Origin: Siniperca chuatsi
Taxonomy: Eukaryota; Chordata; Actinopteri; Centrarchiformes; Sinipercidae
DNA length: 64,000 bases
Direction of reading: 5' to 3'
NCBI RefSeq assembly: GCF_020085105.1
Contig: NC_058052.1
Location: 10,087,233 to 10,151,232 of the forward strand
Shown here: piece after piece, positions 26,151 through 37,453 of the stretch
Position numbering within the stretch: the first letter of the stretch is position 1
Layout of the letters: each line of letters begins with the position of its first letter
Notes under the pieces: generated by a model
Seen by the model: the letters and a program-made list of their open reading frames with translations, nothing else
Told to the model about the DNA's origin: nothing
Databases searched by the model: none
Program-made: the position numbers and the translations under genes

Positions 26151-27125
26151 TACATTTGACCATTTGCTAAAGTCCTCCCTCAATGTCCGATAGCTTAGCA
26201 ACTAGTCACAGCAGGCCTGTCAAGCTTTTGAATTACTCTCCACATGTTGAAGCGGTGTGCGGGATTACAGGTTAGCATTCAGGACTGGCACATCCACTGT
26301 GTGGTAGTTCTCCACTGAATGAGAGCCAGGCCTGCATGCTATCACAGTTTCGGCTAACGTTAGCAGCTCTGTCCTGTTTTTAATATGATTTGGGGAAGTT
26401 TACACTTCAACCTCACTACAGCCTCAGAGACAGTGTTTCATTTGTCACACACGTCGGTTAACATTAGTTCTCATTCTAAAAGCCTTCTTGTGATGTTAAA
26501 AGCGAAGACAACTGTGTGAAAATATGAACCAGCACATAAGCTAAGCAGCCAAACAGGGTTGTTCAGGGTCTGTTCATACTTATGATACTAGACTAACTAG
26601 CTCTACCCTGCAATACAGGAACAATGCTGTTTCCTTACTTACGTGTCTTCTCAGCTGGTGAGGATGTTAACCTTTTGCCTGGATGCATGTAGCTTTAGCC
26701 TCAGTCTTTTAGCACAACATCATGTTAGTTGCCATCAAGTGCATATGTAAGATCTTTTTACAAGATTTTTAAGATTAAATGAGTGAACTAGAAAAGTTAA
26801 AAAGTCAGCCACCATTTTTAACCAACTCATGGAGCTAATATTAGCTTAATTAGTTGGTTAGCTATATCTGATAAAATCTGCAAGCAACAGTTGTCACTCA
26901 TTTCAGCCGTCAAAATCAACGGTTGCTGGATAGAAATGAGAAGCCAGCTTTTGTCTGCCTCCTACCTTTGTCTCAAATTGAAAACCCATTGTTTAAAAAA
27001 AAAAATTACTAAGAATTTCGTGTGGTAAATCTACCACTGTTATTATTGTAAACTGCATTTGTGCTGAAATCTTGAGATAGCAACAGTAACTGAGGGCAAC
27101 AGGGCTTAGCAAATGGTCAATTGTA
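26151..27125. mobile_element. Roughly 975-bp terminal-inverted-repeat element
   Basis: The left arm TACATTTGACCATTTGCTAA (26151-26170) is inverted at 27106-27125 with 19 of 20 bases matching. The interior is non-coding and rich in GCTAAC/GTTAGC words typical of teleost repeats. Outer limits may extend a few bases. The superfamily is not assigned. Confidence 0.65.
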
Positions 27126-30100
27126 ACATTTCCATCATCAGGGAGGTTGAGGTCATGGATAATGTCCCTTCTTATCTTGCCACTCTAAGACGGTGTGTGT
27201 GTGAATAGTGTATTTTTTCCAAAGTGGAAGGAGATAGATTGTAGGACATTGTGACAGGGACAGAGCACAGGACACTCCAGAGTTTCCTGGAAGCATGGAA
27301 ACAACAGGGCACCCCCGCTCTTCTCAGCTCTGAGCTGCTATCTGCTGTCTGTCTGTCTGGTGGCCTGGATAAACATGATTCAAGGCATGGAGGACTCTGT
27401 CAACACCCTTTAGCCTCACATTCACCTCCACCTACTAAACTGTATGTTCTCCTTGCAAGAAAATGTCATTTCACATGCTAATGACATGATCTAGCTTCGC
27501 AGATATTAGTGTTTTTGCATGTCATAAAATTGCTTTAATGTCTCCCTCCTGTTGTCAGCGCTATCGGAGTTCATCCAGAGTTGTATTCCTGCACAAGTTT
27601 ATTTTTCCTGTGTCGAATTTTATGTGATGGTTTGGCAAAAAAAAAAAAAGAAGCTCTCTGAGCAAGGCATCATCCCTTTAGAAGCTGAACGCTGTGCCAG
27701 GCAAGCTAAGTATTTGGCCGCAGGCAAAGAGAGCAAGAAACTTCTTTTTTGCTCAGTGAAATAAGCAAACCCAAAAGACACAGCATTAATTATTCACCCT
27801 CCCTGCACCAGTCTGACATTCTGATTATGACTGGAGGTGGTTACAGAGTATCAGTAAGGTTGCAGAGTAGGCATGACAGGGGTTCATACTCGAATATGTT
27901 TGCTGCCAAGAAATATGGGCCTCTATGATGTGCAAGCCGCCTGCAGGGCATCAGAATGAATGGTAATAAGTCATCTGGAGAGAATGCAGCCTATTTCATG
28001 AGCCACTCCCCTGGAAGGAAAGACAAGGAAATTACTAGTCTCATTATTTTGTGAATGACATTGATGGTCATTTTGTTTGCCTACTTAAAATAGGCAGCGT
28101 GGGACTGATTATTGGGTAAAGCTGGAAATGGTTTTGCACTATCCATATACTTATGTTACTAACTGAGAGACAGAGATAGAGACTGATACTTGAAAGAAGG
28201 GTGTTGGCCTTTCTGGTTTGATTACAGGTGAGCAGGTTTGTCAGCATCTGCCAAAATACTGTCTCTCTGCCAAAACAAGCAGCCTTGACCTCCCGAGGGC
28301 TGGGCTTGGAAAGCTACCAGTGACTGAACACACTTCGTGGAATTGTGCTAGTGGGGTGATTTTGGGCCAGCCCAAAACACAGTCATCTTTGTTTTGTTGG
28401 TCTTCAACATAAAAATACCATTGTGTGCTAGTCACATTGTCTTTGTGTAACATCAGAATATGATCTGGTGCAACAGCTGCTCTGACACAGTTTGTGAAGG
28501 GCAGAGAGTTGACTGACTCACTGTACAGCCAAGGTGGAGTTGATTGAATTATAAAACCCATTTACAGCCCTTGATGACTACAACAACCTCCGGCAACTAA
28601 TGAGCTGTTCTACCATCCCACTGCTCACAGAAGCATATTCTTTCAAGACTGGGCAAAATAAAGCAGCATCAGAGCAAGTCTTTCCTGCAGTGTGGAAGTT
28701 GAACTGAAGTGTTGGTAGTCTTGGCAGGCCTGCACAGAGAGGGGCGCACTGTGAAAACTGGCATGTTGACGCTTTCATGCCACTGTCACGCTGTTCACAA
28801 GGTGCCCTGGAGGAGTGTCACAACGCATTCTTCTCACTTAGTAGAGCATGTCCCTGTCACACTCCGGGTTGCCGTAGTCAGACGGCATTCCCCTCCTGCC
28901 ATCTGTCCCATAGTCGCATGCGATAGTTATTCAAGTCACCTAGGTTCAAGCTGTACTCTGAGGTGGCTACATGTTTTACTGTGTTGTGCTGATGCCACAA
29001 AAAAACAACCCAGCAATCTTCTTTTAAATATTGAATGTGTCTGCATGTGTCCAAAATATCTTTGGTTTTAACTCAATCCGCTAAACATCCTGAATGTGGT
29101 TATGATGAAAAATGCCAGCTGGAAGTCATAATAAGAAACACAAACAAGCTCCAGCACTTCTCCAACCACCAACCTCCAGTCTGCACGAGAACAGTCCATT
29201 TCAATCAAAAAGGGTTAAAAGGTTAATATGTCTTGTTATTAACATTGAGCTAATAGTAACACAGGTTGCTTATCATAGTCTCCAGTTGTACAAAGAGGAA
29301 GTCTTTACATAGTAGTTTATGTGTCAAACAACTACCCCACACTAACAGAGTCTTCCCTGCCTGGCACTGGCTGGTGTGACAGTGTTATTAGTACAACATT
29401 TGTCATGTTGCGGTTTCCTAACCAATGTATTTCAACCCCCCCTGCCTTCCAACAGTCTCAGAAGCAGTTGAGAAGGCACCACATGGTACGCTGCGCACAG
29501 CACATGGTTTCGGTTACAACCAGGCTGCAGCCTAGTTTTTGAAGAAGCAGTATACACAGCTTCTTCAAGGCCAAATCCTAAGCATAAGCAGGGTGAAAGG
29601 TATGAAAATCCTGCAGATTTTATACCAATTTTGTGGTCATGTGGTCCATGGATGCTGTTTCCATGTATTTGCAAATGCTTGGTTGTGTTTGTTGATGTGT
29701 TTGCTGATGTGACCACGGTTATGTGAGTCAGAGGAAGTGGGTAAAGGGTGAGATTTAGTGCTAAGAGCTTTAATTACTATTCATTATTTTTCGAATACAG
29801 TATGTCATGGTGATAACAGCTAGCTGAAACTGAAACTAATCTAAATATGTGCTTTTTAATTTCACGTCACGCAAGTTACTGAAAACCGACATCATTACAT
29901 TTCAAATATACAGTATAAATATTAGTTCGCATGAGACCAATTAAGGCTTAATTTCATTTTTCATACAAGGACAAAGAGCTAAATTTATGCATGTCGTGAA
30001 CCCTCACTGTTCAAATAAGCCTCCTGTTTTGTTGGTCTGTCACGATAGCTGCAGCAGAACATTGGTTAGCTATATACACCAGAGATGAAAGTGAAGCATA

Positions 30101-30470
30101 TATTACAGAACCTAATTGCAATCAGGACTTAAAAGGCTGCAGCTTGGTGGAGATGGCGGAATATATGATGTGATGAGCGCATAAATCAGAGATAGAGAAA
30201 ATGCATTATGCACAGTTCAGATAAGATGGACATCATTTGTCTACTTCCATTTGGAGTCCAGGCACTCAAGGCAATTTGACTACAGTGTTTCTCTTCAGAG
30301 GGGATCCATTAGTTATTGGCAGAATAGCTCAGGGCCAATAAAACACATTCACTTCAACCTTAGCATCCTATTTCCTTTCCTGTCTGAGCCCTTTCATGGT
30401 TCATGTTCTCCCATTACATTTCAGGGAACACGTCTTATTTCTGCACTCTTCTCTGGAGTTTTTGGTAGTC
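27126..30470. other. Non-coding segment
   Basis: No gene is supported. It contains an A(12) run near 27,639 and a perfect 10-bp hairpin at 29,539-29,568. The open frames of about 100-120 codons near 28.2-29.1 kb lack domains and coding-like composition. Confidence 0.5.
29539..29568. repeat. Perfect 10-bp hairpin with 10-nt loop
   Basis: TTGAAGAAGC and GCTTCTTCAA flank a 10-nt loop. It is too short for a pre-miRNA and has no flanking complementarity. It may be chance. Confidence 0.6.
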
Positions 30471-30750
30471 TTTAAAGGCAGTTCAGACCAAAATCAAAAA
30501 TACATATTTTTCCTCTTACCTGTAGTGCTTTTTATCCATCTAGTTTTGGAGATATCAGCCGTAGAGATGTCTGCATTTTTTTAATATAATGGGACTATAT
30601 GGCACTCGGCTTATGGTGCTCAAAGCGCAGATACGGCCGATATCTCCAAAACTCAGCAACTCACCCCAAAACAATCTAGATGGATAAATGGCACTACAGG
30701 TAAGAGGAAAAATATGTATTTTGGATTTTGGGGTGAAGTGTCCCTTTAAA
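30471..30750. mobile_element. 280-bp near-palindromic fold-back MITE (family C)
   Basis: The ends TTTAAAGGCAG and GTCCCTTTAAA are inverted. The arms pair over about 110 bp: ACATATTTTTCCTCTTACC on the left pairs with GGTAAGAGGAAAAATATGT on the right, and TTTTGGAGATATCAGCCGTA pairs with TACGGCCGATATCTCCAAAA. The left arm lacks about 20 bases present in the right arm. It has TTAA-type ends and no coding capacity. A transcript would fold into a long hairpin. Confidence 0.88.
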
Positions 30751-31071
30751 GCAAACATGAACCACATCTGGGAGTATGGGTAATGTGTTTATGAGTGGCT
30801 TTTGGATGGTAAAAAAGAATAATTTGATGTGTCACCTTGGAGATGGCAGTTGACAGCTGTTCCATGCACAAGCTGGGCTTAATTGGCGGGGAAATTAGCC
30901 TGACCTTGACTGCGGCGGCGCGGCCGACGAGCGCCGCTGCCTGCCACTTGAAATGACATTGTTGTAATTTTCGACAGCAGCGAGCAAACACTCTGAGCAT
31001 TAATTATATGGTGGAATGTGCCTTGGTGCAACAGACGCACACAGTGAATACTTATGTAAGCTGTCGCTCCA

Positions 31072-31085
31072 GTCTCCATAGTAAC
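31072..31085 (-). promoter_or_regulatory. RFX X-box-like site
   Basis: GTCTCCATAGTAAC, reading GTTACTATGGAGAC on the minus strand, close to the consensus GTTRCYATGGNRAC. Confidence 0.45.
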
Positions 31086-31137
31086 CCGCAGCATTCTAAC
31101 ACATGCCTCCTCCAATCTACCTCCCCTGAAGTGGCCT

Positions 31138-31151
31138 GTTTCCATGGAAAC
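31138..31151 (+). promoter_or_regulatory. Palindromic RFX X-box-like site
   Basis: GTTTCCATGGAAAC is a perfect 14-bp palindrome, 66 bp from the preceding site. Confidence 0.45.
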
Positions 31152-32139
31152 CAGGCAGCTGCCTTTGATGATGGCTCTCATGAAATGACACCCGCTGATA
31201 ACGCTGGCTCCTCTGAGTCTCCGAGAGGGAGGTGGGATGGATGGATGGGTGGCAGCGGTGGTGGGGTTGCAGAGCGAAACTATGGAGAAAGCGAAAGACA
31301 ATTATTTCTCGCAGAAACTGAGTCACACAACCACAGCACAGCTCGCCTCTCTTTCCCAGCTAGAGTGGTTTACCTGGCACCAAAGCAGGCAGCGACAGGA
31401 ACACCGTGAACCAGATGAGGCGTAGCGGAGAAGGCTCCCAGCCACATCAGGGCCGGCATGATTCACATGCCTCATGTTGATTCATGTGTCTAAAAAAAAA
31501 AAGTGTCATCCAATTTTTGTGCCTTGGCTGCGAGGGTAAGAGAAATGTTTCAAGAGAGGTTCTGTACTCTTTTATCTACTTCTTCAAACAGATAAGTGTC
31601 AAAGTGTCAGAATACTTTCCCCTTCTCATTTGCATTCATGCCACACAGACATCTTGTCTGGCTGTGGCAATACAACCCATATTTTCCATAGCAACTCTCT
31701 GTGTCAGCTTTTTGACCTTCCTTTCATATCAGAGCACTCCATCATGTGTGGGAGATCCTGTTGCATCAGGAGCAAACTGTTTGTGGTTAGAAGTGACTGT
31801 TATTCATCACCGTTGTGCAACATCCTCGAATAACCAGATACCATTCTTGGCCATCCTAACTGAAATTGGCTCTGAATCGACTCCGCCTCCTGTTAGCTGT
31901 AAGCCATGCAGTGTGGGTTTAGTAGGAGCAGTCTGGGTGTCAGTGGGCAGATGAAACTAACCTGAATGTGTGTCTCCTGCCTGTGGGCTAAAGCAGCCTG
32001 CATGCTGCTCACTGGGTGGAGAAAATAGCTTTGGCACCAGCAAGCAGATCAAAGTGATCAGACAAGTAATCCCCCATGAGTTAGAAGGGAACCAGCTGGG
32101 GGGAGGGGAGGTGTCCTGACTTAGGCTACCTTCGGGGGC

Positions 32140-32345
32140 ACATTTCAGACTAAAGACCAGTTAATTGGGGACAGCTTGTCCAAATGGGGACTAAAGCCGT
32201 GTCCCCAATTGGGAAAAAGCTGATTTTTGGGTCAGTGGTTAAGGTTAGGGTAACTCTCCAGGACATTAGTGTAAGTCTATGTCCCCAAAAGTGACCTAAG
32301 GAAATATGAGTAATATGTATGTGTGTGTGTGGGGGGGGGGACTTT
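32140..32345 (+). repeat. Interspersed GTCCCC-type repeat next to a GT/G tract
   Basis: Repeated GGGGAC/GTCCCC words, GGTTAAGGTTAGGGTAAC, and TAAGTCTATGTCCCCAAAAG running into TGTGTGTGTG plus a G(10) run. AATTGGGGACA (32163-32173) is exactly inverted at 32200-32210. I recall similar sequence next to GT microsatellites in many teleosts. Confidence 0.55.
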
Positions 32346-34358
32346 ATGCTTCTTATTTGATCACTCTCCCTTATTCACATAGACACATTAGTGTGTGTGC
32401 GTATTTTGTTGTGTTATGTTTATAAGTGTTCAGACACATCAATACCTCCTCCAGTGTTTCAGTTTGATCTTCCTGTAAGATAACTTTGAAGTTAAAGGGT
32501 ATTTTCGCTTTGACTGAATCAGAAAATCACCCACTGAACACTGTAATTTCCCCTTGTGAGGAGAGCCAGCTGTGTCACCTCATGTCTCACTCTGAGCCAG
32601 GGCATATTTAGCCGCTGCACACTTGTTTCAGACACAAATCTAATGGGCCCGATGATCTTATGTTACTGAAACTGAGACGCACCACTCTCACAAGCAGTAA
32701 CCGCAGTCACATAGACGTCACCAGTTTGTGGTGATGCGTCATGACGGAGATCGAATGTACAGCACCGAGAAAGAATGAAAGAAAAATAGAAAGAAAAAGG
32801 ATGAAAACACAGCATGTAAGAACAAGAGCATTAATTCACTGAGACAGAGATGTGATTGAATTTTAAACTCGGCTGCATATTTTGACCACACACTTGGGTG
32901 TTCAATCCGACTTTCATTAACGCTGTCTAGTAGAACGCAGCACTCAGCTTTGCCCTCTTGACTGATATGTCACTGATATTTAAGATGTCTGGCTTCTCAG
33001 CGCTCTGAGATGATTGTAAACTTGCAAAGTTTTAATTGTGAGGCTGAGTCACTTTCTAATAATTAAAAAAAGGGTTCCTGAGAGCCCTCTGTCGTGCCTT
33101 TGTGTCTGGATTAGCTGGTAATGGAGAAATGTCATTAGCCAGTCGACTCACTGGGAATTTCATAGAGTATGTGTGTGAATGTGTGACTGCAGGTCTCAGC
33201 ATTTTGAGGGAAGTGTTTTGATGTTCGGTATGACTCACATTTCCCTCAATATATCGCACTCAGTGGGTGTACTTGCTTTCCCTCAGCAACAACTAGTCAG
33301 ACATTGAGGGAGGTTTAAAGCACAGTTGCAAGCGAAAGTATTATCCAGGCAGAGGCAGAACCAGTCGGGTTAGGGTGATATTTGTTTGGCTCTTTGTGCC
33401 AAATAGGAAGTTATTCTGCTCTTGAAGGCATGGTTGTGAAAATACAGTACACTTGCACAGATGGTCGGGATGAGTCACGTCACAAGGCTTCCTCCTTTTC
33501 TGCTGGATAAGCCTCATCAATTAGCTCTATTGTCAGCTGGCTTTTCACACTAGTGAAATTGATGCCTGAATGCTTGACGGCAGAGAATCTGGGCTTCTTT
33601 TTCCTTTGAATGGTGACTCACCGGTTAGGGAAGAAAAATCTTTTATTGTTGGAGCTTTTCTCTTCAGTCATTTTAGATGCTTTATTTACGAAGCCGCAGG
33701 CTTTCGTACCTAAACCCTCCCACCGTGTACTGTCATGAATAAAGATGCAGTTGCATCATAGTGGTTTTCATCAGTTAACACCAAAGGCACACCCAAAGGG
33801 GTATACAAACTGCACTTGTGGGAAAGATGGTGAACGGGCTGTTACCTGTCCTTGTCCTGCTTTTAGTGTTTGAATGAGGTTTTGTTATCTCTGTGATGGC
33901 TTTCATGGTATCAGTGACGGGAACTGGATACAGCCAGTTAGATGAGTTAGATGTGCTACTGGAAATGTTATCCCTGCCTCCAACACATACAAAGACATAC
34001 ACGCATACACACACACACACACGCAAAAAGAATGTCAGAGCTCAATGAAAAAAGACTTAACAGCACGACAGTATATCACTTCCTGTGCTAAATTTGACCT
34101 TTGAACCTAACGTGTACTGATACTTTTCTGACAGGTGTGGTAAGAAAAGGGCTGAATAAAGCAATTAGACACTGTGTCAGGACTGAGTGACAAATCTGTT
34201 TTCATAAGATTTCTCACACATGACCCCATTTCCATGCACTAGAGACATAAAAGACCACAAGTGTTGGCAAATGTTTATTGATATCACAATTCTTTCCTTT
34301 TCTGGTCTATTGCAGAATCTATTTATCACCTACTTTACGTCAAACTACACAACTGTTT

Positions 34359-35238
34359 TTAAAGCTGCAGTAATCAATATTTTTATAAAAACAATGGATC
34401 AAATGATTATGTATAATGTGAAAGGGGTTATTTGTAGTGACAAATCCACAGAGTATTATTCAGTAATGCTGTTCCCCTCAGCTCTAAGGAGCATTTTAGC
34501 ATCTTTCAGCTCATTATTGCTCATTTCTGATTCACTCTCACCGCTCTCACCAGTGTTGTTTTCAGCCGCAGCAGGCAGTTGTTTTCAGAGAAAAAGATCT
34601 TATAAAAATAGACAAAGTTAGTGACGGCTGGTGAACGTAGTGGAGCATTTATCCTCTAAAGATCCAGATATTTCAATCAGGGTAAGTAGCGTTATACATA
34701 ATCCATCGTTTTGATAAGTACACGAGTATTTGTTTTTGTGAAGTTGGAAGTTATTTATTCCCGCGTTTTGAATAACGAGACTTGTGTGATGTTATACTGT
34801 GTTGAAATAAATGAATAAAATGTTCAGTCTCCTTGCTGGTTGTTCTGACACATTCAGAATAACGTTACCACTTTTGCCGTTAGCAACAGGTGACTCGCTT
34901 CGTGCCCCTTGTAAAATTTACATTTTAAAGGCTCATTATTACGATTTTGTATTTCTCTGTAATGCAGCACAGTGTTAACAATGTGACTTGTAACATTTTC
35001 TCTCTGGAATCTTACAAGCCCTGGAATTCAAACCATTTTCTGATGCCCCAAAAATATACATTTAAATAATGAAATTAATATGATAAATGTTTGACAACTA
35101 GTCGACTAATGGCTTAAACTAACGACTACTAGTTGACTAGGAAAATCTTTAATTGGAGGCAGCCCTAGTTATAATATGTCAGTGTTGTGGTAACAACTCA
35201 AGAAGCCAAAAAAAAAAAATCAATTAATGCAGCTTTAA
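34359..35238. mobile_element. 880-bp TTAA-ended inverted-repeat element with nested remnant
   Basis: The left end TTAAAGCTGCAGTAATCAAT is inverted at the right end ATCAATTAATGCAGCTTTAA, with 11 exact terminal bases and further imperfect pairing. The interior has no transposase; the 133-codon frame at 34,220-34,621 overlaps the left end and is not convincing. A different palindromic remnant sits near the right end. Confidence 0.72.
35090..35168. mobile_element. Nested palindromic remnant (CAGCCCTA end)
   Basis: ACTAGTCGACTAATGG, then CTACTAGTTGACTAGG, ending GGCAGCCCTAG. These words belong to a CAGCCC-ended palindromic family related in style to family B. It appears to be a fragment inserted in, or captured by, the larger element. 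Confidence 0.5.
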
Positions 35239-36079
35239 GAGTTTTTTTTCTTTTAGAGTTTTTTCCCTGAGTGACACAGGGACAACAAAAAGAATGCTGA
35301 ATATGGAAAAAGAACAACCAAATTCTAAGTTTAAAATTACTGCTAAATGTGGTGGTAAGGGGTAAAAAGAGGAATATACATTCTGAAACAGCTGATTATT
35401 AATGAGTTGCAATTCATCAAATTGACTTAAGCAATGAGGTTTGGGAGGGTGAGGCCAAATTTCTAAAGAAAAAGATTCACCTCCTTCCTCTTTGTTCATA
35501 AGCAGAGTGCACAGTATTAGCAAGTCTTCATGCAGGAGGAGAAGTGTAATCCAGTGTGACTTATAGTCTGTCTCTGTGAGGCGCTGTAATGGAATCTGTG
35601 AATGGTACAAACGCATGTGTTGTTGTGGTGTGAACAACACTTACATCATGATGTAGGTGTGTGACAGAGAAGGCCTTTGCTATACAAGAAATGAGGACAC
35701 TGCATCTGTTCTCTGCTAAAAGTGGGACAGCTTCAATACTGCATACATGACATCAGTTTTTTCCTCTGGAAGTACACACATTTTGCTTCTCGTTTGCTAC
35801 ACTGTACAGAGAAGCCTTGAAAATAATTTGCAGGGCAGGGGCATGATGTTGAATTTCTGAGGGCTGTTTCTGTTGATTCAGGGGAAAATCCATTTTACAG
35901 CATGTGCAGCCAGCCAAGTGTCCAATTAGTGCTGTAAAATTTTTTTTTCCTCATTGAGGCAGAATTGGAATTACATTCTGTGAATTCTGGAGCCGTCCTT
36001 GCCAAGGTCTGACACGAGGGAATCAATGACTTCACTGAAATATCAAACTGTGTCATAAATTATAGTGTTTCATTGCCTA

Positions 36080-36290
36080 CAACCTTGATCCACCGGAGTG
36101 AGGCAATTTCACCGTCTTTGCTGTTGAAGATGAGCCGCAGCACTCCAGCTGCACTCCTGCGGATATTCAAATAATTGCCCCCCGCTCTGTATGAGGGAGA
36201 GAATGAATTTGAATAATGTATTGCAATGGGAGTGAGGCCACAAGGCCTCCGAGGTCGTAAATTCTGCTGCTACATCAGCTCAGCCCACGG
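36080..36290. promoter_or_regulatory. Possible conserved non-coding element
   Basis: A repeat-free block with TTCAAATAATTGCC, GAATTTGAATAATG and TATTGCAATGGG. Composition is balanced and there are no simple repeats. Its enhancer nature is inference from texture only. Confidence 0.22.
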
Positions 36291-37429
36291 GAACGGGAGG
36301 CACACAGGGTTGTTTATAAAATGCCCTTGGAAAAATGAGTCTAATCCCCAGCCAAACCGTAAGCCATGGGGAGAGCATTAGATAACCCACAAGCTGCAGA
36401 GTAATGAGAGTAATGAGAGAGATGGAGAAGCAGAGCCAGGACAGAGAGAATGCATCCATTTATTGGCTGTATGCTCTGATTGCCCAGACCGTTTGAGACA
36501 AACTGGAGCCTGACACAGTGCTGGAGTCCATTTCGTCTGATCAGCAGCACTAAGCGCTTTCCACAGCCAGTGAGTGCTCCAGGCTGGCCCCAGCCATACA
36601 TCATGCACATTGTATAACCACTCATATTATGTCTGTTCATCTAGTATCAACATCAGCGATCCATTGTGACTGCAAGCATGCACATATTGACTTGCAAACG
36701 TGACAATCCTGACCCACAAATATCAAATTCTAACAGGAAATTTAACACTGAAGATGTTCTTTGGAGGGGTATAACAGCATTGATAGTCGGAACATGATTT
36801 CTCTTAGTTCTTTAAACATTTTGTATCAAGGAAAAGGTTGCCTGCTGCCCAAAATGTGTTTTGTGTCACCACCCCACCTCTGTCTTCACACCGCTAACAA
36901 TTGTGTCACCTTGCTAGGTGAGCGTTAGCTGCAATGCAAATGATGCTGCCGTGATAGCTTACACCTTATATCTAACGGTGTTAGAACATGATTGGATGCC
37001 GAGACTGATAACGCACACAAGTTTGGCTGCAGCCAACTTTTCTATACAAACATGGTGAATGCCCAAGCATATTATTTGTCACGTTGCTTTTGGTGTAAAC
37101 CACAGTACTAATCCATCACAACGAAGTACAGAAAAGCAAACAAAGGCTCTTTACTCACACACACACACCACATGACAGACCGGCCCACCAGACCAGCCTG
37201 TACAAAGCGAGCCCAGATTCCCCAGCTCCCCTTGATGTCTCATTAGCAGCAAAAGCAGGCTTCCTCCTGTTTAGCCAAAAATTAGAGGTGGGGGATGCGT
37301 GCGTATTTTTGGGGGGTGTTGTCCTAAAAAGTACTTTTGCAGAGTGCAGGTGAGCCACAGGGCTGGCTGGCCTGCTGGCTGACTGCAGTGTTATTGCCTC
37401 CAGAAGGGTTCCTGTAAATGAGGGCTGCG

Positions 37430-37453
37430 TGCCTGCCTGCCTGCCTGCCTGCC
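37430..37453 (+). repeat. (TGCC)6 tetranucleotide repeat
   Basis: Six perfect tandem TGCC units. Confidence 0.93.

Larger units (their letters stand above)
30830..31220. promoter_or_regulatory. Possible conserved enhancer with two RFX sites
   Basis: Repeat-free and unusually CpG-rich for the desert (GCGGCGGCGCGGCCGACG at about 30,912), with GCTTAATTGG, GCATTAATTATATG and two X-boxes 66 bp apart. It looks like a developmental enhancer. Conservation could not be tested. Confidence 0.3.
30751..34358. other. Non-coding segment with a regulatory-looking start
   Basis: No gene is supported. It contains a CpG-rich block near 30,910-30,945, two X-box sites (31,072 and 31,138), a repeat at 32,140-32,345 and a short CA tract at about 34,008-34,022. 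The 156-codon frame at 31,484-31,954 has no recognisable domain. Confidence 0.5.

Noticed and set aside
31484..31954. 156-codon frame with hydrophobic stretches
   Set aside because: Hydrophobic by AT/T-rich composition; no family resemblance and no exon boundaries.
32236..32252. Telomere-like GGTTAGGG word
   Set aside because: Single occurrence inside a dispersed repeat, not a tandem array.
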